This document shows positions 45,112-56,841 of a stretch of 64,000 bases of DNA, piece by piece. Both the position numbers and the translations under genes were made by a program. Below the pieces are notes generated by a model, which worked only from the letters and a program-made list of their open reading frames with translations, had not been told where the DNA came from and did no database searches. Source of the DNA: Vibrio brasiliensis LMG 20546 (lineage in GTDB: Bacteria > Pseudomonadota > Gammaproteobacteria > Enterobacterales > Vibrionaceae); the NCBI RefSeq assembly GCF_000189255.1, contig NZ_AEVS01000116.1:1-64000 (forward strand). Reading direction: 5' to 3'. How positions within the stretch are numbered: the stretch's first letter is position 1; every line of letters begins with the position of its first letter.

Positions 45112-46071
45112 TTAACGGTTAGTAATTAACTGAGCCATCATCTCAATATGTAAGTCGTCGTCGTTAAGACAAGGGATATAGGTGAATTGCTCACCACCGT
45201 GCTCAGTGAAAATCTCGCAACATTGGTCGGAAAGCTCTTCCAGTGTTTCAAGACAGTCAACAGAGAAAGCTGGAGCAAGAATATCGAGTTTCTTAATGCC
45301 TTTACCTGGTAATTTTTCCAGAGTTTTGTCGGTATATGGCTGCAGCCACTCTTCACGACCAAAGCGAGACTGGTAGGTCATACCAATTTGGTTTGGAGCC
45401 AAGCCAAGTTCGCGAGCCAGCAACGTTGTTGTCTTGTCACAATGTTGCGGATAGATATCACCATTGTCGGCATAGCGTTTAGGAATGCCGTGATAAGAGC
45501 AAAGTAGGTAGTCACCTTTGCCATTCTCTTGCCATGAGCGTCGCACGCTCTCCGCAAGTGCCTTAATGTAGAGAGGATGATCGTGATAATCGCGAACAAA
45601 CTGATAGTTTGGCACGACCGGCATCTTCTTAAAGGCTTTAGTCAAACCATCAGAAACAGCCGCTGTCGTTGTACCTGAATACTGAGGATATAAAGGCAGA
45701 ACAATAATGTCTTCCACACCTTGTGCCACTAGCGCTTCTAGTCCGGTTTGTAGGCTAGGATTGCCATAAGTCATACCCAGTTCAACGGGCATATCAATTA
45801 AAGCTTTTAGCTTCTCGACCTGCCTTTTTGAATAGACCATCAATGGCGATCCTTGCTCCATCCACACTGACTGATACAGCTTAGCCACTTTCGGTGCACG
45901 GATAGGTAGTATCACACCATGCAAAATCGGACACCACAACCAGCGCGTCATATCGACCACTCGTTTGTCATGGAGGAACTGACCCAAAAATTGCTTCACT
46001 GCCGGGGCCGTTGCTTCATCAGGGGTACCCAGGTTAACGAGTAGCACACCTTGTCTCTTACTATTTTGCAT
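45112..46071 (-). CDS. hemH: Ferrochelatase
   Basis: It inserts Fe(II) into protoporphyrin IX to make haem. The 319-aa protein has [20 protein letters not shown] at the N terminus, [17 protein letters not shown] (with the metal-site His) and the conserved [11 protein letters not shown] near the C terminus. The length is typical. Confidence 0.97.
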   Translation of the reverse strand: MQNSKRQGVLLVNLGTPDEATAPAVKQFLGQFLHDKRVVDMTRWLWCPILHGVILPIRAPKVAKLYQSVWMEQGSPLMVYSKRQVEKLKALIDMPVELGMTYGNPSLQTGLEALVAQGVEDIIVLPLYPQYSGTTTAAVSDGLTKAFKKMPVVPNYQFVRDYHDHPLYIKALAESVRRSWQENGKGDYLLCSYHGIPKRYADNGDIYPQHCDKTTTLLARELGLAPNQIGMTYQSRFGREEWLQPYTDKTLEKLPGKGIKKLDILAPAFSVDCLETLEELSDQCCEIFTEHGGEQFTYIPCLNDDDLHIEMMAQLITNR

Positions 46072-46142
46072 AGCTTCCTATCGATTCTAAAATGGTTGTT
46101 TACGTATTTAAGATCTTGATAGATCACGTATAAGCATAAAAA

Positions 46143-46163
46143 AAGCGACCTTGTCAGGTCGCC
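46143..46163 (-). terminator. Terminator of adk
   Basis: GGCGACCT-GAC-AAGGTCGC followed by TTTTTTT on the minus strand. Confidence 0.85.
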
Positions 46164-46201
46164 TTCACTATAACAAATTTTCAAAATTCGCTGTTAGCTA
46201 T

Positions 46202-47160
<959 letters not shown>

Positions 47161-49065
47161 TTAGCCCTTAGTCAAAAGCGAGTTGATAGCGCCTAAGAAT
47201 TGCGACGGATCATCCATAGAACCTCGCTCAGCTAACATAGCTTGACCAAGCAGAAGCTCAACCCAACGACCAAACGCTTCTTCGTCAGCTTCATCAGCCA
47301 TACGCTTAACTAAAGCGTGCTCTGGGTTGATCTCGAAGATGTACTTCACTTCTGGAGCAGCCTGACCAGCAGCTTCCAATAGTTTCGCCATCTGAGTTCC
47401 CATTTCAAAGTCGTCAGTAACAACCACCGCTGGCGTTGTCGCTAGCTTGAAGGTCGTACGAACTTCTTTAACACGGTCGCCTAAATACTCTTTAGTACGT
47501 TCAACGACAGACTTAAACTCTTCTTCAGTCTCTTTCTGTTTCTCTTTCTCAGCTTCATCTTCAAACTTGCTGAGATCCAGACCCGCTTTAGTGATTGACT
47601 GGAATTGCTTACCATCAAACTCAGTCAGGTAGTTCATCAGCCACTCATCGATGCGGTCAAACATCAGAATAACTTCAATACCTTTAGCTCTGAATTGCTC
47701 TAAGTGAGGGCTGTTCTTCGCCGCTGCATAGCTATCTGCAGTAAGGTAGTAGATCTTATCCTGACCTTCTTTCATGCGCTCAATGTAAGAGGCAAGACCG
47801 ACCGTTTGATCTGCTGAGTCAACTTCTGTAGAGGCAAAACGTAGCAGCGCAGCAACTTTCTCTTTGTTGCTCATATCTTCTGCCGGGCCTTCTTTTAGTA
47901 CCAGGCCAAACTCTTTCCAGAATGACTGGTATTTCTCTTCGTCATTCTTTGCCATACGCTCAAGCATAGTCAGAACACGCTTCGTACAGGCGTTACGCAG
48001 AGATTGAGTCACTTTGTTATCTTGCAGAATTTCGCGCGAAACGTTTAGCGGTAGATCGTTTGAATCTATTAAGCCACGAACGAAGCGCAGGTAAGACGGC
48101 ATAAACTGTTCAGCGTCATCCATGATGAATACACGCTGCACGTACAGTTTTAAACCTGACTTATGGTCGCGGTTCATCATATCCCACGGAGCTTTAGCCG
48201 GGATGTAAAGCAGACTTGTGTAGTCGTTTTTACCTTCGACACGGTTATGACTCCAAACCAGCGGATCAGCAAAGTCGTGAGAGACGTGTTTATAAAACTC
48301 CTGGTATTCTTCTTCAGAGATATCAGACTTATTGCGTGTCCATAGTGCTTGAGCTTTGTTGATTTGCTCCCACTTTTTCTCGCCAGTCTCTTTACCTTCT
48401 TCATCACGAACCGCAGTTTGGATCGCAACTGGAATACCAATATGGTCAGAGTACTTGCTGATCACTTCACGCAGACGCCATTCATTGAGGAATTCTTTAC
48501 CTTCTTCACGCATATGAAGAACGATATCGGTACCACGTGTCTCTTTCGAGATAGTTTCGATGGTGTACTCACCTTCACCAGCCGAATGCCACTGTACCGC
48601 CTCATCCACCGCAAGGCCCGCTGCACGAGTACGGACGGTTACTGCATCAGCGACAATGAATGCCGAATAGAAACCAACACCAAACTGGCCAATCAATTGA
48701 GAGTCTTTCGACTGGTCTTCAGATAGCTTAGAGAAGAACTCAGCAGTGCCTGACTTCGCGATCGTACCCAAGTGTTCGATCACATCGTCACGGCTCATAC
48801 CGATACCGTTATCTGAGATTGTCAGAGTGTTCGCTTCTTCATTGAAGGATAGCTTTACGCCAAGATCAGCGTCGCCTTGATAAAGATCTGGATTTGACAG
48901 TGCCTGGAAGCGCAGTTTGTCAGAAGCGTCAGACGCATTAGAAATCAGCTCGCGTAAGAAAATCTCTTTGTTTGAGTACAAAGAATGAATCATTAGATGA
49001 AGTAATTGTTTTACTTCAGACTGAAAGCCACGAGTTTCTTTATTTTGTGTTACTGTTTCGCTCAT
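47161..49065 (-). CDS. htpG: Chaperone HtpG (Hsp90)
   Basis: HtpG is an ATP-dependent chaperone. The 634-aa protein starts [20 protein letters not shown] and has the GHKL ATPase motifs ([39 protein letters not shown]), a middle domain and a C-terminal dimer domain. It is divergent from toxR, as in other Vibrio genomes. A sigma-32 type promoter is upstream. Confidence 0.98.
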   Translation of the reverse strand: MSETVTQNKETRGFQSEVKQLLHLMIHSLYSNKEIFLRELISNASDASDKLRFQALSNPDLYQGDADLGVKLSFNEEANTLTISDNGIGMSRDDVIEHLGTIAKSGTAEFFSKLSEDQSKDSQLIGQFGVGFYSAFIVADAVTVRTRAAGLAVDEAVQWHSAGEGEYTIETISKETRGTDIVLHMREEGKEFLNEWRLREVISKYSDHIGIPVAIQTAVRDEEGKETGEKKWEQINKAQALWTRNKSDISEEEYQEFYKHVSHDFADPLVWSHNRVEGKNDYTSLLYIPAKAPWDMMNRDHKSGLKLYVQRVFIMDDAEQFMPSYLRFVRGLIDSNDLPLNVSREILQDNKVTQSLRNACTKRVLTMLERMAKNDEEKYQSFWKEFGLVLKEGPAEDMSNKEKVAALLRFASTEVDSADQTVGLASYIERMKEGQDKIYYLTADSYAAAKNSPHLEQFRAKGIEVILMFDRIDEWLMNYLTEFDGKQFQSITKAGLDLSKFEDEAEKEKQKETEEEFKSVVERTKEYLGDRVKEVRTTFKLATTPAVVVTDDFEMGTQMAKLLEAAGQAAPEVKYIFEINPEHALVKRMADEADEEAFGRWVELLLGQAMLAERGSMDDPSQFLGAINSLLTKG

Positions 49066-49144
49066 GATAACTCCATTAGTTCTATAGTTATCAAGCCAAT
49101 ACCTCGATAAAATCGGGTGTAGTTTGGCCTAAATCTGACAGTTA

Positions 49145-49172
49145 ACATGAGGGTGACAAATGTAAATTCAAG
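49145..49172 (-). promoter_or_regulatory. Sigma-32-type heat-shock promoter of htpG
   Basis: On the minus strand CTTGAA (49167-49172), a 13-base spacer and CCCTCATGT (49145-49153) are near the RpoH consensus (CTTGAA / CCCCATNT). It is 80 bases upstream of the htpG start. Confidence 0.65.
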
Positions 49173-49329
49173 GTCAAGAATCATAAAAACAGTGTTTTTT
49201 TCCTTAATTTTTAATATCCTTGCCCTCACTAAAAAATCAAAAAATCTAAACTAGAAAGATTTGAACTAGTCTTAGTAAGCGCTTTACTAAAATAACTCTC
49301 TGAAACTTAAAATTAAATGGCCATCATTA

Positions 49330-50196
49330 ATGAGTAATATAGGTACTAAGTTTAATCTCGCGAACAGATTTACTTTTGATCCCAATACCAACTCCCTCAC
49401 AGACAAAGAAAGCGAGAATGAGCTTATTCGTTTAGGGAGTAACGAAAGCCGTATCCTTCTTTTGCTATGTGAGCAGCCAAGTGAAATCGTGTCTCGCAAC
49501 GAATTACATGACTTTGTGTGGCGTAAACAAGGCTTTGAAGTCGATGACTCAAGCCTGACACAAGCGATCTCTACACTGCGCAAACTACTAAAAGATTCGA
49601 CTAAGTCACCAATGTTCGTCAAGACGGTGCCAAAGCGTGGTTACCAGCTTATTTGTACTGTCGAACGCACAACGCCACTAATGAGTGGTGATAATGAAGT
49701 GGAAGAACCCACTCCAGCTGTAATCGATGAGCTAGAGGTTGAACTTCAGCCATCTACTGAGCCTGTAGCAGAAGTGCCAGCCAAAGCTGTGGAACCTCAG
49801 CCGCAAGCCGCTGCGCCAGCGACTGAATCAAATGCATCTTCAGGCTTGATGGCTAAGGTGTTGATTGCGCTTGCAGTACTACTACCACTTTGCGTGGTCT
49901 TATTTACCAATCCTTCTGAGTCCAAGTTCCGCCAACTGGCTGTATTTGACAACATTCCAGTAAAAACGCCACTTAACCACCCTGATTTAAGCAGATGGTA
50001 TCCATCTATCGAGCAGTGTGTGATTAAGTACAATGAGACTCATGTGGGTGAATTTGCTCCTGTTGAGGTCATTGCAACCGGTGGCCAGAACAATCAGTTA
50101 GTACTTAACTATATCCATGCATTGGATAACTCAGGCGAGAACGTGACTCTGCGAATCTTCGCTGAACAAAAAGATCTAAGTAAAGTTTGCCAATAG
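49330..50196 (+). CDS. toxR: Transmembrane virulence/porin regulator ToxR
   Basis: ToxR is a bitopic membrane regulator. The 288-aa protein has an N-terminal winged helix (about residues 15-110; KRGYQLICTVE near its end), an acidic, Pro- and Glu-rich linker (about 120-170), a membrane helix (173-193) and a periplasmic domain with two cysteines (Cys230, Cys287) as expected. toxS follows and htpG is divergent. Vibrio ToxR controls outer membrane porins and acts with ToxS. Confidence 0.97.
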   Translation: MSNIGTKFNLANRFTFDPNTNSLTDKESENELIRLGSNESRILLLLCEQPSEIVSRNELHDFVWRKQGFEVDDSSLTQAISTLRKLLKDSTKSPMFVKTVPKRGYQLICTVERTTPLMSGDNEVEEPTPAVIDELEVELQPSTEPVAEVPAKAVEPQPQAAAPATESNASSGLMAKVLIALAVLLPLCVVLFTNPSESKFRQLAVFDNIPVKTPLNHPDLSRWYPSIEQCVIKYNETHVGEFAPVEVIATGGQNNQLVLNYIHALDNSGENVTLRIFAEQKDLSKVCQ

Positions 50197-50207
50197 GAAA
50201 CATTAAG

Positions 50208-50723
50208 ATGAATCAGAAAATTGCAGCAGGCCTACTTATTGTTTCAGCACTGTTTAGCGGTTGGCTATATTGGGGCAGCGATCTTAAAGTTGAACAAGTT
50301 CTGACTTCTAATGAGTGGCAGTCAGAGATGGTCACTGTCATAGCAGACTCTATTCAAGAGGAGTCTGTAGGGCCGTTACGTAAAGTAAACGTTGTTTCTA
50401 ACGTTAAGTATCTGCCAAATAATACTTATATTCGTGTAGCAACCGTTCGCCTCTACGGTAACGATGCTGACAATGAAAGCATTATTAATATCTCCGAAAC
50501 AGGTAGCTGGGATATCAGCGATAACTACCTGCTAGTATCACCGACTGAGTTTAAAGATGTCTCTTCAGCACAAAGCAAAGACTTTACTGCAGAGCAGCTT
50601 GATCTCATTACTCAGTTGTTCAAAATGGATGCTCAGCAAAGTCGCCGTATCGATATAGTCAATACTAAAACCCTGCTCCTGACTAGCTTAAGTCACGGTT
50701 CTACGGTGCTTTTTACTAACTAA
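50208..50723 (+). CDS. toxS: ToxR partner ToxS
   Basis: ToxS stabilises ToxR in the periplasm and binds bile acids with it. The 171-aa protein has one N-terminal membrane anchor (QKIAAGLLIVSALFSGWLYW) and a periplasmic domain. The start at 50208 follows AGGAAA; a codon seven residues upstream overlaps the end of toxR. The gap to toxR is 11 bases. Confidence 0.95.
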   Translation: MNQKIAAGLLIVSALFSGWLYWGSDLKVEQVLTSNEWQSEMVTVIADSIQEESVGPLRKVNVVSNVKYLPNNTYIRVATVRLYGNDADNESIINISETGSWDISDNYLLVSPTEFKDVSSAQSKDFTAEQLDLITQLFKMDAQQSRRIDIVNTKTLLLTSLSHGSTVLFTN

Positions 50724-50730
50724 TTTCGAT

Positions 50731-50752
50731 AAAGGGGCATGATGCCCCTTTT
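50731..50752 (+). terminator. Terminator of toxRS
   Basis: AAAGGGGCAT-GATGCCCCTTTTT, eight bases past the toxS stop. An ATG inside it (50739) is not used as a start for the next gene. Confidence 0.85.
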
Positions 50753-50765
50753 TATTAAGTATCAC

Positions 50766-51521
50766 ATGGATTGGATAAACACTTTCGGCCTATTTATTGG
50801 CTCTCTAATTGCCAATACCCTCGCATCACTGTCTGGTGGTGGTGCTGGCTTACTTCAGTTCCCACTACTGATCTTCTTTGGTCTGCCTTTTTCTATCGCC
50901 CTTGCAACCCATAAAATCGCTAGCGTTGCCTTAGGGGTCGGGGCAGCCTACACCCACATAAAACAAAAAAACTTTAGTTATCAAGTTGCCTTATATCTGG
51001 TGCTTGTAGGCAGTATCGGTGTGATTATTGGTGCGAATATCGTTCTACTCATTCCCGATCAAATTGCTGAAACATTGCTCGGTCTGATGATACTGGCACT
51101 CGGTATATATTCACGATTCAAACCGCAGCTTGGCCAACAAGATCTGATGCTTAATCGTCATTATAAGGGCTGGGCTATTGGTGGAGTTGGCTTAATGTTA
51201 ATTGGCGTGATTAACGGCTCTTTGACCGCCGGCTCAGGTTTGCTCGTGACTCTGTTTCTTGTGCGTTGGTTTGGCTATAGCTATAAACAGGCCGTCGCCT
51301 TGACCATGTTATGTGTTGGTTTGTTCTGGAATGGTATAGGTGGCATTGCGATGGTTCAGGCTGGAGCACCTGTATACTGGCCATGGTTGCCTGCTCTGGT
51401 GTTGGGTTCATTTTTAGGCGGCGGACTTGGGGCTTACATGACAACACGGGTCAACAATCAGGTCATCAAAGTGTGCTTTGAGATTCTCACATTTGCCGTC
51501 GGCATCAAATTAATAATCTAG
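50766..51521 (+). CDS. TauE/SafE-family membrane permease
   Basis: The 251-aa protein has about eight membrane segments and is of the TauE/SafE family of sulfite or organosulfonate exporters. The N-terminal half has SLSGGGAGLLQFPLLIFFG and ATHKIASVALGVGA; the second half has the repeated NGSLTAGSGLLVTLFLVRWFG. The start MDWINTFG at 50766 is chosen because the upstream ATG lies in a terminator. The substrate is not shown. Confidence 0.85.
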   Translation: MDWINTFGLFIGSLIANTLASLSGGGAGLLQFPLLIFFGLPFSIALATHKIASVALGVGAAYTHIKQKNFSYQVALYLVLVGSIGVIIGANIVLLIPDQIAETLLGLMILALGIYSRFKPQLGQQDLMLNRHYKGWAIGGVGLMLIGVINGSLTAGSGLLVTLFLVRWFGYSYKQAVALTMLCVGLFWNGIGGIAMVQAGAPVYWPWLPALVLGSFLGGGLGAYMTTRVNNQVIKVCFEILTFAVGIKLII

Positions 51522-51532
51522 AAGGAAGAGCC

Positions 51533-51811
51533 ATGCACAAGGCTAAAATTGATATCTATTACTGCCGCCAGTGTAACTGGATGCTACGTTCGACCTGGCT
51601 GAGTCAGGAACTACTGCACACCTTTAGCGAAGAGATATCTTCAGTGTCACTTCACCCTGATACAGGAGGAAGATTTGAAATACACTGCAATGGGGAGATG
51701 ATCTGGGAACGTAAACGAGATGGCGGTTTTCCCGAAGCCAAAGTACTCAAGCAGCGCGTCAGGGATCTGATCGACCCTGAGCGCGACCTTGGTCACTCTG
51801 ATAGTAAATAA
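51533..51811 (+). CDS. Rdx/SelT-SelW-SelH family protein
   Basis: The 92-aa protein has the CxxC motif (YYCRQCNW) of the Rdx family (thioredoxin-like SelW-type) and the downstream GGRFEIHCNG and RKRDGGFPEA segments that fit the family. It lies 11 bases after the permease gene and may be in the same transcript. It may have a redox role. Confidence 0.85.
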   Translation: MHKAKIDIYYCRQCNWMLRSTWLSQELLHTFSEEISSVSLHPDTGGRFEIHCNGEMIWERKRDGGFPEAKVLKQRVRDLIDPERDLGHSDSK

Positions 51812-51844
51812 CCCTTGTATAGCTAAATTGTCGCCACTGCTAGA

Positions 51845-52405
51845 TTAAGCGGACTGCGACTCTAGTTGAGTTTGCATCATGACTTGGTCATCAAAGCTCA
51901 ACACTTTCAGCTCATCACCTTCGAGCATACCGTAGCTTGCTGCGTGTCCCTCACGAGGGAACGTCGCTGAACCAGGGTTAAAGATGTATTGTTCACCGTC
52001 CAACTCAGCCACTGGAATATGGCTATGGCCGTGGACAATCACATCACCAACTCGAAGTGGTGGACGCTTATTCGCGTTATAAAGATGACCATGAGTAATA
52101 AACAGACGCTGACCACTCTCTAACATCACCCAGGCGTAATCCATCATCATAGGGAATGAAAGCAGCATCTGATCCACTTCGCTATCACAGTTTCCGCGCA
52201 CAGCAATAATTCGCTCTGCATATTGGTTTAAACGCTCACTCACCGCCTGAGGGTTATACCCTTGTGGCACCGGATTGCGTGGACCGTGATTTAACGTGTC
52301 CCCTAGCAAAACGAGTGTGTGTGCACCAGAGCGTTCAAAGGCTTGTAAAACTTGTTCAGTTGCAGGCAGAGAACCATGCAGGTCAGAGGCAAAAAAGAGT
52401 TTCAC
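51845..52405 (-). CDS. yfcE: Phosphodiesterase YfcE
   Basis: The 186-aa metallophosphoesterase has the DLHG (SDLHGSLPATE), GDTLNHG, GNCDSE, HGH (THGHLYNANK) and GHSH (VIVHGHSHIP) motifs for binding two metals. YfcE of E. coli hydrolyses phosphodiesters such as bis-pNPP; the native substrate is unknown. Confidence 0.95.
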   Translation of the reverse strand: MKLFFASDLHGSLPATEQVLQAFERSGAHTLVLLGDTLNHGPRNPVPQGYNPQAVSERLNQYAERIIAVRGNCDSEVDQMLLSFPMMMDYAWVMLESGQRLFITHGHLYNANKRPPLRVGDVIVHGHSHIPVAELDGEQYIFNPGSATFPREGHAASYGMLEGDELKVLSFDDQVMMQTQLESQSA

Positions 52406-52456
52406 GACATCATCTCCTCAAAAAATACCCTGCAGATTCTACTCTCTCATACCGGG

Positions 52457-52861
52457 TTAGTCATCTTTGACCATACCGTTAATAACGATGTTGTTGTAGC
52501 TCACCATGCCGATCACTTTACCCTGCTCAATAACGGGTGCCCTACTAATACCAAATCGTTCAAACAGGCGTGCGCAATATTTGACATTCATGTTTGGGTC
52601 TACTGATAAAGCTGGCTTGGTCATGATTTCATAGATATTGGTGCGTTCTGGAGAACGATTCTGAGCGAGCACCTTCTTGGCAATGTCATTCATTAACACC
52701 ACACCATACTCGTCATCATCATTGCGCTTATCGACAACCAGAGCTTTAACTTCATGACTGCGTGCCATTTGAATGCCCTCTTTGACCGTGGTTAAGCCAT
52801 CAATAATCACGTAGTTGCTTGTCATTACATCCCGCACACGGACTTTCACATGCTCTGTCAT
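52457..52861 (-). CDS. CBS-pair domain protein
   Basis: The 134-aa protein consists of two CBS domains (VRDVMTSNYVIIDGLTTVKE; IMTKPALSVDPNMNVKYCAR) that may bind adenine nucleotides. It is the last gene of the DUF1538-PII operon, overlapping the stop of the PII-like gene by four bases. Confidence 0.9.
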   Translation of the reverse strand: MTEHVKVRVRDVMTSNYVIIDGLTTVKEGIQMARSHEVKALVVDKRNDDDEYGVVLMNDIAKKVLAQNRSPERTNIYEIMTKPALSVDPNMNVKYCARLFERFGISRAPVIEQGKVIGMVSYNNIVINGMVKDD

Positions 52862-53208
52862 ATCTCATCCTCCACAACTTTTGTTAGTTTCTCGACCTGA
52901 TGGGCGACACCCACCGCATCTTCAATATCGATCTGAATCGCAATCCCCTGTCCGGACTCCTGGTCAAACTCCCCCACCTCATTGATCGTTTCTAAGATAT
53001 GTCGTGACAGGTGTTCCTCGACAACAAAAAGTAGTACGTCTTTTTGTACATCCAGAGTCAGACCAAAAAAGGTTCTTTTCTGATTGAGCCCTTCACCACG
53101 AGCATTGTTAATCACGGTGGCTCCGGTAGCACCAGCGTTTCTCGCTGCGTCTAGAACAACATCTGTTTTACTGTCTTCGACAAATGCTATAAGTAATTTA
53201 AAGCGCAT
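52858..53208 (-). CDS. PII-like (P-II family) regulator
   Basis: The 116-aa protein looks like a PII-type signalling protein ([60 protein letters not shown]). The ATG at 53208 is chosen because the protein begins there as in the family; the upstream frame overlaps the membrane gene. It overlaps that gene by 11 bases. It probably reports an energy or nucleotide signal to the DUF1538 proteins. Confidence 0.8.
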   Translation of the reverse strand: MRFKLLIAFVEDSKTDVVLDAARNAGATGATVINNARGEGLNQKRTFFGLTLDVQKDVLLFVVEEHLSRHILETINEVGEFDQESGQGIAIQIDIEDAVGVAHQVEKLTKVVEDEI

Positions 53209-53992
53209 TTTCCTTTTCCTCCTTCTCAGCGCCTTTGTTAAGCCACTGAGTGATTTGTGCATATCCCATTACTGAGATCATGGGAAATAAACTCGCAAAG
53301 GCGATCAATCCGAACCCATCTATCATTGGGCTTCGTCCCGGTACCGTTGAGGCTAACCCCAAGCCTAACGCGGCAACTAAAGGAACCGTCACCGTTGATG
53401 TTGTTACCCCGCCCGAATCATAAGCCAATGGAATAATCAGTTTTGGCGCATAGAAGGTCTGTATAACCACCACCACATAACCGACAATGATGTAATAGTG
53501 GATAGGGTCACCAACCACAATGCGGTAACTACCTAAAGAGATGCCAAATGCCACGCCTAACGCCACTGCAACTCGCAAGCCGTTGACGCTAATACTGCCA
53601 GCAGAGACTTGATTGGCTTTAATTGCTACTGCGATCAACGAAGGTTCAGCAATGGTGGTACTAAAGCCAATAAAGAAGGCAAACAGGTAAACCCAGTAAT
53701 AGTCGATCCACTCTATGCGTTCACCAATGGAAACTCGAAACTCAGCAATAAAGTCTGGTGCTGTTAGCTGCGTTGCCATTGTTTCACCAAGTGGAAATAG
53801 AGCCAGATCAAGCCCAATCAGGAAAAGAGACAGGCCAAGAATGACGTAAAAAAAGCCGAGAATGACCTTAGGTAAGTTGTTTACCGGTCTTCTTAACACC
53901 GCAAACTGGAAGCCAAAGATAATTGTCGCGATCGGCAGAACGTCACTAATAGTGCCGATAAACACATCGATAAAGTGAGACCATTCAATCAT
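53198..53992 (-). CDS. DUF1538 family membrane protein, copy 2
   Basis: The 264-aa protein has many membrane segments and belongs to DUF1538 ([40 protein letters not shown]). The motif GGVTTSTxTVPL is shared with the upstream paralogue. It is probably one half of a transporter with the other copy, because in other bacteria both halves are fused. Its start overlaps the previous stop by four bases. Confidence 0.85.
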   Translation of the reverse strand: MIEWSHFIDVFIGTISDVLPIATIIFGFQFAVLRRPVNNLPKVILGFFYVILGLSLFLIGLDLALFPLGETMATQLTAPDFIAEFRVSIGERIEWIDYYWVYLFAFFIGFSTTIAEPSLIAVAIKANQVSAGSISVNGLRVAVALGVAFGISLGSYRIVVGDPIHYYIIVGYVVVVIQTFYAPKLIIPLAYDSGGVTTSTVTVPLVAALGLGLASTVPGRSPMIDGFGLIAFASLFPMISVMGYAQITQWLNKGAEKEEKENAL

Positions 53993-54768
53993 GCGACCAC
54001 CATTCCATAGACCATGACGAACATCATTGGCAACAGTGAAGCAAATGCGATCAAACCGAACCCATCGATCATCGGATTTCGCCCTTTAATAGCTGATGCG
54101 AGCCCGACACCTAATGCGGTAACGAGTGGTACAGTAATCGTTGAGGTTGTCACACCACCGGAATCATACGCGACACCAATAATACTTTGCGGGGCAAACA
54201 TAGTGAGTACGACCACACCAATATAACCACCGATAATCATGTACTGAATTGGCCAGCCTTTGAGGATTCGCAGCACACCGAGCAAGATGGCAATTCCGAC
54301 CGAAAGAGCAACCGTATATCGCAATCCGTTCGCATAGTCTTCCATCGCCTGCTCTTGGTAGGCGATCATCCCTCCTTCTGCGGCCACTTCTGCAGCTTCG
54401 TCAGCCACTGCAGTCAAGGCTGGCTCTGCTACTGTGGTTCCAAATCCCAGGCAGAAAGCAAAGGTTAGCAGCCAAAACACACTACCTTTGCGTGCAAATG
54501 CTTGTGCCATTGTCTCGCCGATTGGAAATAACCCCATCTCTAAGCCGAAGATAAAAAAGGTTAAACCAAACACCACCAGCACTAAGCCAAACAAAATTGA
54601 GACTAAATTGGGTAATGGTTCCTGCAATACCACTAGTTGAAAGAACGCGATCACCACCACTATGGGCATCAAATCTCTCAAGCTTCCTAATAGCGCTTTC
54701 GCTAACGCTGTCACTGCCTGCACATAACCTCCTGTTATAGTCCCTGCAATATCCTTACTTATTAGCAT
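53989..54768 (-). CDS. DUF1538 family membrane protein, copy 1
   Basis: The 259-aa protein is similar to copy 2 ([40 protein letters not shown]). First of a coupled operon of four genes. The start MLISKDIAG is chosen; an upstream TTG three codons earlier is possible. There is no clear SD. A hairpin-free upstream region separates it from a divergent gene. Confidence 0.85.
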   Translation of the reverse strand: MLISKDIAGTITGGYVQAVTALAKALLGSLRDLMPIVVVIAFFQLVVLQEPLPNLVSILFGLVLVVFGLTFFIFGLEMGLFPIGETMAQAFARKGSVFWLLTFAFCLGFGTTVAEPALTAVADEAAEVAAEGGMIAYQEQAMEDYANGLRYTVALSVGIAILLGVLRILKGWPIQYMIIGGYIGVVVLTMFAPQSIIGVAYDSGGVTTSTITVPLVTALGVGLASAIKGRNPMIDGFGLIAFASLLPMMFVMVYGMVVA

Positions 54769-54952
54769 GACAAACAAAAAACGTTTCGAATGTGATTACT
54801 GCAACGTAGAAGAGGAGAAACGTAACAAAATGTTAAATTTGTGATATTGGCACAAGTGATCACTTTTCACGCTAAGTCGCTATAATTAGTAACAATAGTT
54901 GACTATGGTTAAACCTCATCGAGGTTAACGTTAATCATGATAAGGACAGGAA

Positions 54953-55867
54953 ATGAAAGTACTGCTCACTGGTGGAACAGGTTTTATCGGCCGTGAACTG
55001 CTTAAACACTTAACCACCCATGAGATCGTACTGCTCACTCGCGAACCAAGAGTGGCGAGAGAGCGGCTCAGCCATACAGATATGGGGAACGTTACCTACG
55101 TTTCTGACTTAGATGGTTTTCAACATCTCAATGATTTTGATGCGGTAATCAACCTTGCCGGCGAACCTATTGCCGACAAACGCTGGAGCAAAAAACAGAA
55201 ACAGACTATTTGTGATAGTCGCTGGGCGTTAACAGAGCGTTTGGTCGAACTGATTCACGCCAGTACCAACCCTCCTGAGGTATTTATAAGCGGCTCTGCG
55301 GTTGGCTATTATGGCGATCAACAAGAACATCCATTCGACGAAACCCTCCATGTCACAGACCTCGGTTTTCCTCATCATGTCTGCAGTAAATGGGAGCAGA
55401 TTGCTAACCGTGCTCGCTCAGAGATGACACGCGTATGTATCTTGCGCACTGGCGTAGTATTGGCACCGCAAGGCGGAGCTTTACTCAAGATGTTACCTCC
55501 ATACCGCTTAGGCCTTGGTGGCCCACTTGGACATGGTCGTCAATATGTACCCTGGATACATATGTTGGATATGGTCAGAGGTATCGTCTATTTACTCGAA
55601 ACACCTCATGCACACGGCGAGTTTAATTTATGTGCCCCTCATCCGGTGACAAATAAGCTGTTCAGTCAAACATTAGCCAAAACCTTAAGACGCCCTCACC
55701 TGCTACGTACGCCCAAATGGGTTATGTCTCTGGCGATGGGAGAAAGCTCAGTATTGCTATTCGATAGTATTCGTGCCAAACCAAAGAAACTCACTGAGCT
55801 AGGCTTCCATTTTAGCTATTCGCGAATTGAGCCTGCGTTAAAAAATCTATTACAACACCATGAGTAA
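54953..55867 (+). CDS. yfcH: TIGR01777 family (YfcH-like) NAD-dependent epimerase-like protein
   Basis: The 304-aa protein has the Rossmann motif LLTGGTGFIG (residues 4-13) and the family segments VINLAGEPIADKRWSKKQKQ and SGSAVGYYGDQ. The family is known as SulA/YfcH-like epimerase. The substrate is unknown. An AGGA ribosome site precedes the start. Confidence 0.92.
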   Translation: MKVLLTGGTGFIGRELLKHLTTHEIVLLTREPRVARERLSHTDMGNVTYVSDLDGFQHLNDFDAVINLAGEPIADKRWSKKQKQTICDSRWALTERLVELIHASTNPPEVFISGSAVGYYGDQQEHPFDETLHVTDLGFPHHVCSKWEQIANRARSEMTRVCILRTGVVLAPQGGALLKMLPPYRLGLGGPLGHGRQYVPWIHMLDMVRGIVYLLETPHAHGEFNLCAPHPVTNKLFSQTLAKTLRRPHLLRTPKWVMSLAMGESSVLLFDSIRAKPKKLTELGFHFSYSRIEPALKNLLQHHE

Positions 55868-55910
55868 TCCAGTACCCTAGAGGAAATTATTGCTAACTTT
55901 CTGACTTCAC

Positions 55911-56738
55911 ATGCAAAAGACCATCTTAATTACAGGCTGCTCGACAGGTATTGGATATACATGTGCCCATGCATTACATAAACGTGGTTATAAGGTTATC
56001 GCCTCATGTCGTAAGCAAGCGGATGTTGAAAAGCTGCAAGCAGAAGGACTAACAGCGATACTACTCGACCTCAGTGACAGTCAAAGTATCAGCCAAGGTG
56101 TAGAGAAAGCACTCCAGTTAACAGGTGGCAAACTGGATGCGCTGTTCAATAACGGGGCTTACGGCCAACCAGGAGCGCTAGAAGATCTACCAACCGACGG
56201 TTTACGTGAACAGTTCGAAACCAATTTCTTCGGTTGGCATCAGTTAGTGTGCGAGATTCTGCCTGTAATGCGCCAGCAGGGTTATGGTCGCATAGTACAG
56301 AACAGCTCGGTGTTAGGCTTTGCTGCGATGAAGTATCGCGGTGCCTATAACGCGTCAAAGTTTGCTATTGAGGGGTGGAGCGATACACTTCGATTAGAGC
56401 TTTCTCCAACCGATATCCATATCAGCCTTATCGAGCCTGGTCCTATAGAAACTCAGTTTCGCGCCAATGCATTAAAAGCCTTTCAACGTTGGATCGCCAT
56501 CGAAGGCAGCGCCCATCAAGAACAGTATCAACAGCAAATGTCGCGACTCAACAGCCAAAGCTCAAATAACGCCTTTGTTCTGCCAGCGGAGTCTTGTATT
56601 AAACCGCTAATCCATGCGTTAGAGTCTGATAAACCTAAGATTCGCTATCGTATTACCACTCCAACTAAAGTTTTCGCTGTCTTGAAGCGTCTACTGCCAA
56701 CCCGATTACTTGATAAGATCCTGTGGCATGCCGCATAA
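55911..56738 (+). CDS. Short-chain dehydrogenase/reductase
   Basis: The 275-aa SDR has the TGCSTGIG cofactor motif (near residues 8-15), FNNGAYG (the NNAG-type element), the catalytic Ser (NSSVLG) and the YNASK motif. The family is close to SDRs with an unknown substrate. No obvious operon partner. Confidence 0.92.
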   Translation: MQKTILITGCSTGIGYTCAHALHKRGYKVIASCRKQADVEKLQAEGLTAILLDLSDSQSISQGVEKALQLTGGKLDALFNNGAYGQPGALEDLPTDGLREQFETNFFGWHQLVCEILPVMRQQGYGRIVQNSSVLGFAAMKYRGAYNASKFAIEGWSDTLRLELSPTDIHISLIEPGPIETQFRANALKAFQRWIAIEGSAHQEQYQQQMSRLNSQSSNNAFVLPAESCIKPLIHALESDKPKIRYRITTPTKVFAVLKRLLPTRLLDKILWHAA

Positions 56739-56841
56739 CATCATCTTATCAGCTGTCATTATTTCGTAACATTGAGGCTCTATATTAAAGCTTGGGGAAA
56801 CCCTTGGACAGAAATTGCATTGCTACATTCGGAATAACTCA

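Noticed and set aside
50739-50765. Upstream ATG as start of the TauE/SafE gene
   Set aside because: It lies inside the toxRS terminator hairpin and would add residues without family similarity.
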